From Gaeumannomyces sp. JS-464 (Eukaryota > Ascomycota > Sordariomycetes > Magnaporthales > Magnaporthaceae), in contig NGZR01000003.1 of NCBI GenBank assembly GCA_002197995.1, positions 992,001-1,056,000 of the forward strand: a stretch of DNA of 64,000 nucleotides, in the 5' to 3' direction. Each line of letters starts with the position of its first letter. The first letter of the stretch is position 1. Shown piece after piece: positions 45,008 to 57,285 of the stretch. The notes beneath the pieces are model-generated. The model did no database searches, was not told where the DNA came from, and saw nothing but the letters and a program-made list of their open reading frames with translations. A program made the translations under genes and the position numbers.

Positions 45008-45778
45008 GGCCCGGGGTTGACGCAACAAGGTGGTCGATAACGTCCAAAGGACTCTGGACCGCATCGGCAGTCGGGGCTGAAGGCTGCGTGACATGGGTCA
45101 CGGCCATTTCTCTTCTCATCTTTTCTCTTTTATTATTTTTTTCGATCTATGCATACAAGATGATGTCACGGTGCACGCGGGCTTTTTTTCTTTTTCGTGG
45201 ACCACCCATTATACTTATTCATATCTTTCTGTTTTTTTTTCTTTGCCTGGTTTTTTGGGCACATGACGGCGAGGTTATTTTGTTGGAGGAAGTTTATATG
45301 ACGATACCATGGAGTACCAGAAAACTGAGACCCGGATTTTATGAAACCCATCTTCCAGCAATGTTTTCTTACCAGACCGATTAGACCAAGTCAATGGGAT
45401 TTCCATGTTGTGCCCAACCGAATAACGGCGTTGAAGTCAGCCTTTCAAGGTTATCTGGGTGGGGGAACTTTAATGTGATACTGGCTAGGGTCGATCTGGA
45501 CTTTAGGATAGGGGTCGATACGACGTCATTGTGATTTTAAGCGAACTTTAAGATCTGGGGCGGGCCTGCGTGCTTGATAATCTCTCGAAACATTGTGTCT
45601 AGGGGATGAGGAGATATGGTGTTTACGAGGCCAGTGCATGACCAAGTCTGAACTAGGCGGCGTCACGGCGGGCTTCATGTGCTTAGTACGTAAGGCGATC
45701 TCGCAGCGTCTTGGGCCCTCGTAACTCAATGATACTCTGGACAGCTACAGGGGTGAATAGCTGCATCGGGCGCGCTGG
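45008..45778. other. Convergent intergenic region, CaM kinase / HET gene
   Basis: AT-rich 3' sequence with T-runs near 45,128-45,243. The segment 45,745-45,778 could be the last codons of the HET gene if its terminal frame break is an error. Confidence 0.5.
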
Positions 45779-47235
45779 CTAACTAACTGCTTGCGCCAGC
45801 AGAAGTAGTTGGGCCTGTCGCAGGAGGCGGGGGCACCACCGCGGGCCGACAAGCCCCTCCTCGGACACGAAGCGGGCGTCGCCCCCGTCGGCACCAGGGC
45901 CCTCAAAGAAGATCTGGTCGGCAGAGAAGTGAAGGACGCGGCGGGAGAGGGCGCGCTTCCGCACAGCCCGCGCGCACCGCGACAGGGGCTCCGACGCGAG
46001 GTCGCCGTGCAGACCTGCGACTTCGGCCCGGAGCGGGAGCGGGTAGGCCAGGATTGTGCCGGATAGCGTCGGCGCTTCGGTGGCTCCTTGGAAAGGGATG
46101 CGCACGTACTCGCGCTTGCGCCGGCGGACAAACAGGCCGTCCGACGCGTCGGCGGCGCCCGTGGCCGCGACGGTGAGGTGGGCGTTTTCGTAGACGGCCG
46201 CTGTGAGTTCCGAGTGGCGGCTCCAGTCCCGGTTGCTGCTGCGGTCCTCGGGGCCGGGCGGAGTGGGAGCGCAGAGGGCGTCGATCCATAGGTGGCGGAG
46301 GCCGAGCTTGCGCGTGAGCACCACGGCGTCTTTGAACGTTTGTGGGAGGTCGTTGATGTCGAGAACGGAGCCCGCTGCGATGCTGCTGATGGTCTCGGGG
46401 GCGCTCGGTGTGGCCTGGTGCTTCGGGCTGCCGTCTTCCCCATCCACGGGGTAGCTGAGGGCAACGTAGCGGTTGTCCTCATCCGGGTTGGGTTGGACGA
46501 TGGTGACTGTGCTTCCATTTGTGGCTGCATCACCAACGTCGACCAGCCGAGGAGGCAGCGTACCAAGCGGGTCGGACTGTTGTTCCGGCTGCCTGATATG
46601 AACAGACTCAGCGAGCCAGTCCCGCACAAGCCCGAACGCCGTCTCGCCCGGGACCTCTCCGACCGGTCGGCCCCTGAAAGCCGTCGCTAGGGGGTCATCT
46701 ACGCCGGGGCAGCACAAAAAAACGCATTCATAAGCAGACAATCGACAGACATGAAAAGTCCACCACACCATTCCAAGACTCAAAGGACCAAAGACGCACC
46801 TTTGTCCACACAGAATCCTACAGCGGCGACAACAACGATAGTATCATCGGGACGGTCGCCGTCGCCACACCTCGACAGCACCCAGAACCCATCGCCGCCT
46901 CCGCGGCGCGCCGTCACCCACAGATCGAAGTTGGGGACGGCGCAGCGGCCCTCTCCCCGATCTTGGGCGTCTCTGATGCCGGCCGTGACGAGGCGCGCCT
47001 GGTGCTCGACCAGACGGCAGAGGCCGCACCCGCCCGCGGCCGACTGCCAGAGCCCGCCCCTGTCTTCGTGGTAGCGGAACCCCAGGGACGGCGGCTCATC
47101 TTTATCGCTCTCTTGGTGGATGACGAACTGTTGGTGATGCGGTGTTTCTGGAATATCAACCAGGATTACAGTCTTGGGGAATGGAGGAAGGTTCATGAAG
47201 GGAACGGATTTGCAGATTTCGCAGAGCGACGACAT
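45779..47235 (-). CDS. HET-domain protein (heterokaryon incompatibility type), shortened C-terminus
   Basis: Two exons on the minus strand, 47235-46800 and 46698-45779 (donor GTGCGT, acceptor GCGTAG), 451 residues as read. HET proteins trigger cell death after fusion of unlike strains or act in related recognition. The N-terminal CEICKSVPF and GGCGLCRLVEHQ cysteine pairs are typical of the leader region. The HET domain shows RYVALSYPVDGED, DINDLPQTFKDAVVLTRKLG, LRHLWIDALCAP, ELTAAVYENAHLTVAATGAA and DGLFVRRR. The end RALSRRVLHFSADQIFFE is the usual self-processing-like motif after the domain. Family members normally continue for 150 or more residues; here the frame ends soon. Reading the CCCC at 45854-45857 as CCC switches to a frame with ASCDRPNYFCWRKQ ending at 45745. 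Even so the protein would be short. Confidence 0.85.
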
Positions 47236-47903
47236 TGTGTTTGGAGAAGGGGGGCGGTTTGCGTGTTAGGAATGAGGTTAAGTGATGGTATTTGATATCA
47301 TTGTTTCTAGACCTGTGAAATAGGGAGAAACACAATATCAAAACCCTTTGGCTGCCTCTCAAGAGTGTGTTAGTGGCAAAACGGTCTTGGCGGCGTCGTC
47401 ATCCATGAAACATGGGCAAGGCACCGGCTGGGTGGGCGCTGGAAATAGGCTTCGCGGCAGCTAAAGAAAAAGAGGCACCAATCAAAACATCCAAACTGCA
47501 GAAGCCGCGCCCTCGCGCTTGTCGACGAATGCATGCAGCCGATGACGCACATTTGGAAGTAACAGCGGCTGGGCCATGTGGGATGGATGCGGGGAAATGG
47601 CGACCGCACGGCGCCCAGCGGGTCAGCCCCCCAAAGCTGGCCCAACCGAATGGACGCACAGTGCTGTGACGTGCTGTAGCTGCAAGCCTAAACCCCATCT
47701 CAGCCATTTGATCTTGAATGCCAATTCTCAATGCTTGGGTCGTTTCGTTTTCGTGAGCTGTCACTTTTCAAATACCACCTACAACCGTTTGCCATCTTTA
47801 AAGCGCAGTTCCTTATCATTTTTCATCATTGTCATAGCCCGTAAACAATGAATGGCGCACTATACCCATTACAGCTGCCCCAGTAAGCACATCGGAGCAA
47901 GCG
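47236..47903. other. Intergenic between HET and GNAT genes
   Basis: No gene-like frame in these 670 nt. The left half is the HET promoter; the right half is the 3' flank of the acetyltransferase. Confidence 0.5.
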
Positions 47904-48813
47904 TCACTGGCCGGCAGCCCCCCTGGGCGGCCTCCGCATGAAAACAGTCCTGTAGTGGCCCTCGGGGAGCGGGCCGCAAGCCTCGACGGCGCTGTCCTGC
48001 CCCCAGTTGGCGCCCGGCGCCTGGACGACGCCCCAGCGCTTTGTGAGCTCGAGGTCCTGCGACGTGATGGGCTCGAAGCCGTACCGCCTGTAGAGGTTGT
48101 AGCCCGACGCCGAGGACTCGAGCCGCGCCGCGACGCCGAGCTCGTCGGCGAGCTCGAGCCCGGCCCGCAGTATCGCCGAGCCGGCGCCCAGCCGGCCGTA
48201 CTCGGGCTTGCACGCGAGGATGCCCAGGTCTGAAGGGGGATGTGTGTTAGCGGCGGTGATGCTGTGTGTGTGTCCAGTACGTAAAATGGGTGGGGAAAAA
48301 AAAAAGAAGAAAAAAGAATGTGAAAGGGGCATACGCAGGTGAGGCTCCCCCCTGGCGAGCGCCCGCGCCCTGCGGTGGAGATCCCCGATGAAGGCGTCCA
48401 TGACCTCGGCGTTGGAGCCGCCGAGCTCCTCCTCCGACACGGCCGGCTCCTCGACGTCCCACTCGGCCTCGGCGCGCTCCTTTCGGTAGATCGTCCACTT
48501 GCCGAACGCCACCACCTCGGGCCGCCCGCCGCCGTCCCCGTCGGGCGCGACGAGCTCGGCGACCGCGATGAACTTCTCGCCCTTGACGGCCGCGTCGTGG
48601 TCCTGTCCCGGGAACAGGTCCATGGCGAACCCGTGTATGGCCTGCTCCGTCGGGCCGTCGGGCCCGTTGAGCAGCCTCGACATGGGGCCGGCCCTGAAGG
48701 CGTCAAAGTGTATGTGCGCGATGGTGTCCCGCTCCTCGGGGCTTTGCGGGCCGGAGCCGAATCTGCCCGCGCGGCTGCGCTGGAGTAGTCGAAGTCGAAG
48801 TGGAGGTCGCCAT
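47904..48813 (-). CDS. GNAT-family N-acetyltransferase, one frame break
   Basis: Minus strand from ATG 48813 to TGA 47904, with one intron at about 48,330-48,231 (donor CTGC|GTATGC, acceptor TTCAG) joining EPHL to the acetyl-CoA motif. The N-terminal strand IRLRPAK and the following helix ERDTIAHIHFDAFRAGPMSR lie in different frames. Reading the GGGG at 48738-48741 as GGG joins them as PAKPEERDT. The middle has EKFIAVAELVAPDG and EVVAFGKWTIYRKE. The acetyl-CoA loop is GILACKPEYGRLGAGSAIL, with R-L-G-A-G matching Q/R-x-x-G-x-G/A. ELGVAARLESSASGYNLYRR and YGFEPI follow, a very common fungal GNAT ending. The substrate is unknown. It is not obviously a paralogue of the GNAT gene at 15-16 kb beyond the shared fold. 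Confidence 0.82.
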
Positions 48814-50204
48814 GGCGGCGGTGGGAGATGCGACAGTCCTTCGCTCTCCTCTTGATCTACCGTTTTTATTAAGACCACCAAGACTGGCGAGGCTGCTGTG
48901 TTGGTTTATAGCACGGGGAGAGCAACGACGCGGCAGCAATGATGCGACCGGCTGGCGCAAGGCTCTGCTCGTGCTACTATATAATGCAAAGAAACTGAGG
49001 AGACGTCGAGATTGCCGACAAAGAAGGTAAGACGGCGCAGACATTTTAACTTGTATTTATTATTATCCCGTCTCCATGCAGCCCCGCCCTCTCTGTGCGT
49101 ACATACCTACCTACATATGTACGCCATGAATCAACCTGGCTTGTGGAACCCCTTTTCTTTGATGATCTTGGAGAGTCAGGTGGTCCCGCGTGTCTGACGA
49201 CCCCGGATCGTTGTCTCCTTTGGCGTGGATTCTGCGACCGGCCAGCGGACCCCTTCGCTGCACTATGCAGTTTGCCGTATTCGTCGGAAGATGTGCCTCT
49301 GGCTTGGTAGATCCCAGGATGTTCCGTGCTTCACGCTTCCCGTGCACTCCGCATTTCCCCTTGATGGCATTGCTTTTAAACCGCTTGGCAGATGGACATG
49401 GGTAAACTGGCAGGTATGGAATTGTCGTCTGTTTTCTAGGCTGCGCAACTGCATGCCTGCGGCCGTTCTTGATGAGACGATTTCACGCCGTCAAGAGCCC
49501 ACTCCACTCTCGATTCCTCCGATGTCTTGCCGAGACCAAGATGACAGCGCCGGTGACTCATTTGAACTGTATCTAACTCATTGTGCTTAATTGACACATC
49601 CCTGCCGCCTTGATCCGATACGCCGAATGACTGTCAAGGCCGATCACCCTGCTGCCAATCTTGACACAGAATCGGAAGCAAGATATTGCAAGCGCAACAT
49701 CGTGAGAGGCGCATCATGGCCACAGCATACACATGAAATCCTCCTTCCATTGGATTCCAGTCTCCCTTCTCTCTTTTCGTGAATGGGTAGTCAACAATCC
49801 CTGAACGCCATGCTGGGAAGCGAAGAGATGCGGAAAAAACGAGGGGGAGAATGATTAATCTTGAGACATTTGAATTGGGGAAGAAAAGGAAAGCGGAAAA
49901 GGCTGAAAGTGACAAGGTGACAGTAGACCTGGACCTATGTGAACTTGGGTATACACAACGCGTGGACGCCAACGCCAAGTGGCTGGCGCCAAAGTAAGGG
50001 CTGGCAAGAAAGGAGGTATACAAGTGTACAGACGAGAAGCTCGGCAGACTCTCGCTATGCAATGCCGTTCCAAACTTGGTCCCGAAGAGAGAGAGACAAG
50101 GTTTAGCAAGCGCGAGCATCGGCGCATCAACCACGCGACAAGAAGCTCCTGTATGGGTGCATACTCCGTGATTGGAGCTGCTGGCCAGATACGGGCAAGA
50201 TGCC
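48814..50204. other. Intergenic between GNAT and Rpa34-like genes
   Basis: 1.4 kb of promoter and 3' flank without a convincing gene. Short frames at 49,190-49,590 lack any recognisable feature. Confidence 0.5.
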
Positions 50205-52513
50205 TCACTTCTTCATGCCGGGGATTGTGGGTATGGGAATTGGCGTCTGCCTGACCGAGGAATCCGACTTGGCATTCTTCGACTTCTTCGTTTTGCTGGA
50301 CGGAGTGGCAGCCACCGGTGTGCCATTCGCCTTTTCGCCCGACTTGCTCTTCTTGCTTTTGCCTGTTGCTGGCGTTGAGACCGAAACTGCGGCAGAGGGT
50401 GTCGGCTGCGAGAACGACGGCGCGCGTCCGCCGGGATTCGGAACTGGCACAGGGGACGCCTTTTTGACTGGCTGCGGGTTTGACAGGGAAACTCCGGGAC
50501 TGGCCTTCGCCATCTGTGCCTCGGAAGCGGTCTTGGCCTTCTTTGACTTTTTGTCGCCCTTTGAGGCCTTGACACCGTCTTCGGCCAGCTTGCGCTTCTT
50601 GGACTTTTTTTGTAGACTCCTGGTTCTCGCCCTTGACTTCACTTACAGCATCAACCATCGAAACATCAGCGCTCCCCTTGCCCGGGTTGGGAACCAGCGG
50701 TGGGAGGATCGGTGTTGGGACACCAATGGGGGTGAAGCGCCGCTTCAGGTTCGCCGGCTGTGCCCTGGGAGGCTTCGAGTATGAGATTTGCGGATTCGGC
50801 TTGGCCGTAAAGTCCGTGGCCGCTAGCTGCGTGATCCTCTTGAGGTGCATGGTGTGGTCCACCGGCCGATCAACTGCCATAAAACCACCTATCAGTCTAG
50901 TTGCTCCAAGATCCAGATGATATGGCCGGGAGTCAGGAACGGCTTACTGATTCCATAGCTTGCGCCCTTCTTCGCAGGAACAAGAATTTGGAAAGTGCTG
51001 GGCTTTCCGCTGGCTCCCAGGTCAACGCCATAGTCGACACCGTCGTGCGAAACGATGGGGTCTCCCGTCTGAGCGTTCTTCATTGGGAACTCCATCTTCT
51101 CAATCACGCTGATGGGGACCGAGGCTGGCGTGGTGAAGTACCAAATCTGCTTGCCCTCACGCTTTGCCTTCTTGAACATCTCAAGTACATCGGTCGCTTG
51201 CGTGTTTTCGGAGGCTTTTCGCAGTTGGAAACCTTCCCGGACGAACTCCTCCATGCTGCCTGGAATCAGCAAAGACGCCTGTGTAGAGTATGGGGGACCG
51301 GGGGTAATGGGCAATGGGGAAGCAACTCACGCGCCGGGGTCGGCTTCGTCGGTTGGGGCGAGCGCAAAAGACTCGTCGGCCATCTCAACGTCTGAATCAT
51401 CCTCCGAGGAACTCTCCTCAGCGACACCGTTGGCAACCTTGGAAGTCTTGGTCGCGGAGGGAATATCTCTGGACTTGGCGGCGCCGTTTAGGACTGCGCT
51501 GGCAGCTGCCTTTTTGGGCGTCGCCTTCGTCTTGAGACACTGTTTACCTCTCCTCACTAGACTCGAAGTCCGACTCTGACTCGGAAGACGGCGCAGCCTC
51601 CTTAGGGGCAACCTTTGTAGGTTTGGAGACATGGGCCGGGACATTGCTGGCCTTGGGCGCCGAGCTTTTGGCATTTGCGACCTCCTCATCACTCTCGCTG
51701 TCGCTCTCAGATGAGCTATCATCGCCAGCCTTTGAGAGGGGTGCCGCCTTTTTGCTACTCTTGCTGTCAAGTTTTGCACCCGCATTCTTGTCTCTAGCGT
51801 CATTTCGCGTCACTGTCGCTGGATTCCGAGCTTGAAGAATCATCCTTGGGAGCTGGCACGGACTTCTTCTTCAAGCTCGACTTGGAGGGCGCAACCTTCT
51901 TCTCGGTCTCCTCCTCCGAATCCGAGTCGGAGCTGCTGGAATCGGACGTCGTGGAATCGTCCTGGGGCTTAGGCTTGACGTTCGCCGCTGTGGGCTTGAC
52001 CGCCTGCTTCGGGTTCTTCGCTTGCGCATTGTCCTCTTCAGAGCTGCCGTCAGAGCTGGTCGTGTCGTCTAAATCATCCTCGGCGGATCCCTTCTTGGTC
52101 GCTGCGATCTTGTGCCGCGAAGAGGAAACCGCGGGTGACTTGGCTGTCGCCTTCGTTCCGTCCTTTTGCGCCGACTCGACTACGTTCAGCTTCGGGGTGC
52201 CTTCCGGCGCAGACTTTTTTGTGCTGGTGTTCGCAGAAGACTCGCTCGCCTTAGCCTTCTTGGTCGCGGTAGCAGCGTTGATTTTCGAGAGGAAGTTCTG
52301 CGTGCCCTCGGCGTCCGAGATGTCGCTGTCGCTGTCGCTGCTACTCGAGTCGGAGGACGAATCTTCTCCGAAGAGGCTGGCGCCGCCCTTGAGGTTCTTG
52401 GACAGCTGTGAGCCACGGTCCCCTCCGTTGCCAAAGACGTAGCTCCGGGCGCTGTTCGCCATGCTCGAGACGTGGGCGCCGAGCCCTTGAACCTTAGTCC
52501 TGGGCATCGGCAT
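50205..52513 (-). CDS. RNA polymerase I subunit Rpa34 (A34.5)-like protein, several frame breaks
   Basis: Minus strand from ATG 52513 to the stop at 50205, with introns at about 51,328-51,260 (GTGAGT) and 50,944-50,880 (GTAAGC). Rpa34 pairs with Rpa49 on RNA polymerase I. The N-terminal half is Ser/Asp/Lys-rich (SSSDSSSSDSDSDISDAEG, SSSSDSDSEEETEKK). The core domain reads EEFVREGFQLRKASE, LEMFKKAKREGKQIWYFTTP, ASVPISVIEKMEF, DPIVSHDGVDYGVDLGASG, STFQILVPAKKGASYGI, then PVDHTMHLKRITQL. The tail is Lys-rich (KKSKKRKLAEDG, KKTKKSKNAKSD), as in Rpa34. Frames change near 51,808, near 51,550 and at the T7 run 50605-50611, where one A too many (minus strand) separates ENQESTKK from SKKRKLAEDG. The GKQIWYF-TPASVP pattern is my main ground for the assignment; a nucleolar SR-type protein is the alternative. 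Confidence 0.72.
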
Positions 52514-53099
52514 CTTTGCTGAGCCTGGCGGCAAGCGTGGATGGAGTTTTTCGGAAGACAATGAGGGGATGTGAGATCGAAGATGAGGTCAAACTGCGCG
52601 TATCGCGGAGAAAATATTCTGTGAGATTTGCGCGGTGCGAATTTGACGCGAAGGTCAATTGTCGAGGGAAAAAATTTGGTCGAAGCGCGTTTCTCGAGAG
52701 CGGGGACCTTGCACCGTGCAAACTGTAGATGGATGGATTCATTGGTCAATTTCAAGTAGTCGCAAGGAGCCCCCTTGTTTGCCGGGAGGCTGAAGCTTGT
52801 GAGGTGCAGCACAGCTGTGGGTCGAGCAGTTGGTTAGTGGGTTTTGATTCAAGGCACAGTGCTTGACTTGCATACACCCTGGAAGCTGGAGGTCGAAGCA
52901 AGAATTCATCGCAAACACGAAGAGAAGCTGGAATCTCGAAAGCACTGGGACATACTGAAGGTCAAGTGAACAAGAAATCAGAAGCCATGGAACGAGAAAA
53001 AAGAGAAAGCTTACGACTGCCGCCGCTCCCGTCTCGGCAGGCACCCGAGGTAAGAGAAAAACTGCCTGAAAACCTGTCGCATCCTGCAGGCCCTGTTTT
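52514..53099. other. Divergent promoter region, Rpa34-like / GRC3
   Basis: 586 nt between opposed genes for ribosome synthesis. Lys-rich codons at about 53,000-53,060 (KKRKLTTAAAPVSAG in one frame) may be the true, damaged N-terminus of GRC3. Confidence 0.5.
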
Positions 53100-55506
53100 A
53101 TGGACACTGATAGTGACATAGCCCGGTCTGCTTTTGAGCTGCGCGCACAGCTATTGAAGAGCCAGAGCTCGAGCCTCCTTGTCCAAGAGAGCGCTCCCGA
53201 GGCAAAAGCCATCCCCGATAGCGGCGATGGTGATGAACCTGGCGACGCGGGCTCGGGATCTGGTACCCCTATCTCCCGCACCACCACCCAACGCATGACA
53301 GAGCCCCCCGCGAGCCTAGGGTCTTCCCGAAGCACGTCTCACTCAAGGTCGGTCAGCTAGAATGGCACGCTCGGATGCCCTCTTGAGGCTGCATCTGCTG
53401 ACTATCAGTCTGGGAACCTCAGCCCCGAGCCCGCTGAGTGTATCGAAGTGGCCACCCCTGCTTCGAGGACAGTTCAACTTTCGAGCTTCACCTTGTGCAA
53501 GAAGAACTTCCAGAGGAAATCCAGAGGGTTGTGCTTGTTAAAGGTGCCTGAAGGGGAGGTATAGTTTCTGCTCTCTTTGACCCCCAAATCTCCATTTTCT
53601 AAACGTCCCAACACTGACACCCGGAATAGCGTGCTGTGATCTTGGGGAGCTACGGGTTGAGGGTCCGGGCCGGTGAAGTGACCATTGGCGGCGCGGCACT
53701 TCGGGCTGGAGGGGATATCGTCTGGGTTCACCGCCTCATTGCCATGCTCTTCCTGTCCTCCGGTTCCCGGAAGATGCCACTCTTGAGTTGCACCCGCACC
53801 CGGCTAGTGCTAGCCTCAGGAGGTTGGGAGGCTATCACCAAAGTTCGAGAGGTTATGGAACGAGGGCGCATCAGAAGCAGTGGGAAGCCAAGGGGCCATC
53901 TCGACGAAGGACGCCTTCACACTAGTAGGTTTCTTTCTAGCCGAGGACGCATCTGATGGCTGATTCGCATCCGCTAATGACTGCCACAACGCAGCTTTAC
54001 AACACGGATGATGGCCCAAGATCTGCTCTATTGCAGGAGCTAGTGTCTCTACCCGAGTGGAATAAGGCTTTGGCCACCCTGACAAAGGCCTCGAAGCAGG
54101 CGGAGCCCTTCACCGTTCTTGTCTGCGGGCCAAAGTCCTCTGGCAAGTCCACTTTTTCGCGGCTCTTGACGAATCGGTTCATGACAGACGGCACCAAGCG
54201 GAAAGATAGGACCTGGCCTGGAGTCGCGGTCCTTGATATTGACCCTGGCCAACCCGAGTTTGGTCCTCCCGGAGTTCTCTCGCTTGTCTACACCGAAACG
54301 CCGAACCTCGAACCACCATTCTGCCACCCCTTTGTCGCCCTAGAGGGCAGGAGCAAGACTTTGAGATCCCACTCGATTGCTGCCGTCTCGCCAATCACGA
54401 ACTCAGACCACTATCTCGAATGTGTTCTCGACCTATTCAACGCCTACAACGTCCAGCTCGGCGGGAAATGCCCTCTTGTCATCAACACCTGCGGGTGGGT
54501 GCAAGGCACAGGACTCAGCATCCTCACCGAGCTGGTCGCCAAAGTCCGTCCCACCGAGGTTGTGTACATGTCAAAAGAAGGGCCCGAGGACACGATTGAA
54601 GGTCTGCGTGTGGCCTGTGAGGAGGTCCCCTTCACCCTTCTGCCTTCCCAGTCCAGCAAGTTCACGGCGCGGACAGCTCAAGACCTCCGGACGATGCAAA
54701 TGATGTCATATTTCCACATGGACCTCTCTTGCACACACAAGGGTCACCTGCAGTGGAATGCAGACCCCTTAACGTCTGCTCCTCCGTGGATTGTCAAGTA
54801 CCGCGGGCCCAGCCGTGGGATTTATGGCATCGTTTGCTACGATTACCAGCCATCCCCGGACATGCTGGGACCGCTAATTGACGGCATGATCTTGACCATC
54901 ATTGAAATTGAAGATAGAGCCGCGTTCAGAGGTCTGATGCGAGACGCTCAATCCCCACACGATGGAGATACCATGGATGTCGACGACGGCTCTCCAGCAG
55001 GCCAATCGTCCCCCGAGGATGGGCCGACACCGATCGAGATCACCCCGGAGGGCTTGCCCCTGATCCCAAACCACAAGGGCGTGACACTGGATCCACAATT
55101 CTCTCGGGCTGTCGGCCTTGCACTCGTCAGGGGCATTGATTCTCAAAGCCACACTCTCCAACTCCTGACTCCTATTCCTCTGGAGAGAATCTCCGAGATT
55201 AAGTCTGCTGGCGCCAGGCTGGTGTTGGTCTGGGGGAAACTCGACGCCGCCCCTACCTGGTCATACGTTGAGGATCGGCACCGACAGGACTTTGAGTCGC
55301 GCACGAAGCAGGCCGAACAGGGTGTTGACGGCGAAAGCTATGGAAAGGGCTCCGACATCACCAGTGATGACAAAACCAGCCTCTCAGTGGCCGCTTCTGT
55401 ACTGCCATGGGTGGAGGCGCTACAGGGGAATCAGAAACGAGTTGCCGGTTCTAAGCCTCTCAGGGTACGACGAGATCTCGGCCGTGGTGCTAAGAACACC
55501 GACTGA
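53100..55506 (+). CDS. GRC3: Polynucleotide 5'-hydroxyl kinase Grc3, frame breaks in the N-terminal part
   Basis: Plus strand to TGA 55506. Grc3 phosphorylates 5'-OH RNA ends during ITS2 removal from pre-rRNA, together with Las1. The intact 3' exon encodes the Clp1/Grc3 P-loop kinase: VLVCGPKSSGKSTFSRLLTN (Walker A), GVAVLDIDPGQPEFGPPG (Walker B and Clp1 box), CPLVINTCGWVQGTGLSIL, and a C-terminal domain ending LPWVEALQGNQKR. Upstream exons carry ECIEVATPASRTVQLSSF, AVILGSYGLRVRAGEVTIGG and, after a frame change near 53,731, HCHALPVLRFPEDATLELHP. A second change at the GGG 53826-53828 leads to LSPKFERLWNEGASEAV. Introns: donor TCG|GTCAGC near 53,355; GAG|GTATAG..GAATAG; CTA|GTAGGT..ACGCAG just before LYNTDDGPRS. 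Start 53100 is the first usable ATG; the true start may lie further upstream. Confidence 0.9.
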
Positions 55507-55912
55507 GGGTATCTTCAACCTCATCAAGGATGATCCCTGCTCCGAGAATACGAGAAGGTTCGCTATGTCAACAATCCCTGGCTCATTGGCATTGTTCTTG
55601 CACCATTTGCACTATTATCAGGGGTTTATTGTGACTGCATGCGGGGAGTAGTGTATCCTAAATAAAAAAACAGGTACATGATAGGGGTGCATCTGGACAT
55701 AAACCCGTCTTCTGATAGCTCGAGCTAATGTGCGTGGCCTATGAGTTTACATCATGCAAGGCTTCCTTCTAGAGAATAGAAATATGATTGCTGAAGAAAC
55801 CTCCTCTCGTCGCCTGATACATAATACCCAATCTCATGTGCTGGAGCCTTGTGCAGTCATCTGGGGGGAAACGCAAGCGACCACTCTACATCCTGGCGCT
55901 AAAGGCAGGTAT
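55507..55912. other. Convergent intergenic region, GRC3 / RBR ligase
   Basis: 406 nt of 3' sequence with no gene. AATAAAAAAAC at about 55,660 resembles a polyadenylation signal for GRC3. Confidence 0.5.
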
Positions 55913-57285
55913 CTAGAGGCGGTTGTACCTACAGCGATGACAGGCATGCAGCTGGCACACTTGACACTCGAAAATGTAGCTACGGAGGTGGTGGTGGCAA
56001 TCGTCGCACCGGTGAGAGCCCCCGATCCTGGCCCAATCGTGGTTGCGGCAGTCGTGGTTTTCGCGCTGGTTCTGCATTTGCTCCTCGACTAGCCTCGCTC
56101 GCTGCTCGGGCGCCATGTTGTGGGCTCCAGGCGCTCTGTCGACAAGGACCTCGGCCCTGGTGACTAGCCGATCCTCTTCCCACTGGGCGCAGCCACACGT
56201 CTTCCACTTATCCCCACAGAGATAGCAGAACTCGGCCTTGCAGCGACAGGCTGCGTTTGTTTTCAAGTAGGTCATTAGCTAACACCAACCCTCATGGAAA
56301 TGTCTTGTCAGCGTTCACACAGCCCGGATCACGTGGGACGTACTGATGTGAAAACAGCCGTGGGTCAACTCAACCACCGACTGGCAAGAGTTGCAGCGCC
56401 TCCAGCCCTCCGCCTCGGCCAAGTCGAGAACCTCCTTTGTCCGGGGGTCGTCCGGGCAGTCGCCGGCGTGGGAGGCGTCCTTGCAATGCACGCAAGTCGT
56501 CCTAGAACACGCCACGCAAAGCCCCACGTCGGCCTTGATGAAATGCGGCGGTATGAACCTCGAGCACCGCGCATAGTGGCAATAGGTCGGGTTCGGCGTT
56601 TCCAGTTCGAGCTTTTTGGCGAGGAACCGGCCGGTCAGCTCGCGGCCGATGTACTTGCGGCTGGCGTCAAGCGGGATTGGGTGGCTGCAGCACCGCGGCG
56701 GGAACAGCGTGTGGTCCTTGAGCGAGGTCTCGAAGAGCTTCACCAGGCAGTCCCGACAGTAGTCGTGGGAGCACGGAGACCGGAGGCCGCCGTTCGGGGC
56801 GGAGGTGGTGCCGCATGCGACGCAGTCGATTTCCATGTCCTGCTGGTTCGGCTCGGCCGAGGCCGGTGACGCAGCGCCAGATTGCTCGGCCTCCGATGCA
56901 TATTCAAGCAGCCTTACCCCTGGCGGAGCCCCAAGCCGCCTCCTTCTGGGCACAAGCTCAGCCCGAGGATCGTGCAAGGTCAGAGCATATTCATGGTCTT
57001 GCGCCGCACGCTCCTCTTCCTCGAGATGACGATCGATGGCGGGGGTGTCGAGGCGGAGCGCGCGGAGATGCTCAAGGCCATGGCTCGATCCGACTCCAGC
57101 TCCAGATATGCGGTGAGCTCGTGCTTGTAGTCATCGAGAGCGGTCTGGAAGTCCGAAGGCGAGCCCTCGGGCTCTTTGCCCTTGGCGTGGTACTCCAGCT
57201 GCTGAATATCTTCGAGCTGGAGCCGGAGGAGGAGGACGATGGTCTCATCATCCATGTCCCCATCAAGTATCACGGGTGTCGCCAT
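55913..57285 (-). CDS. RBR-type E3 ubiquitin ligase (RING-IBR-RING), one frame break
   Basis: Minus strand from ATG 57285 to TAG 55913. RBR ligases take ubiquitin from an E2 onto their own RING2 cysteine, then to substrate. The N-terminal helical part starts MATPVILDGDMDDETIVLLL and continues ALDDYKHELTAYLELESD. At the GGGGG 57041-57045 one C (minus strand) seems missing; the frame then continues HLEEEERAAQDHEYALTLHD. RING1 is DCVACGTTSA, SPCSHDYCRDCL and PRCCSHPIP. IBR is YCHYARCSRFIPP, GLCVACSRTTCVHC and HAGDC. RING2 is WRRCNSCQSVVELTHGCFHI, joined across an intron (GTACGT..AACGCAG) to TCRCKAEFCYLCGDKW, so the catalytic Cys is in HIT-C-RC. The tail has further C/H pairs (HRCDDCHHHL, ECQVCQLHACHRC). 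Domain order and spacing are standard; substrates are unknown. Confidence 0.9.
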
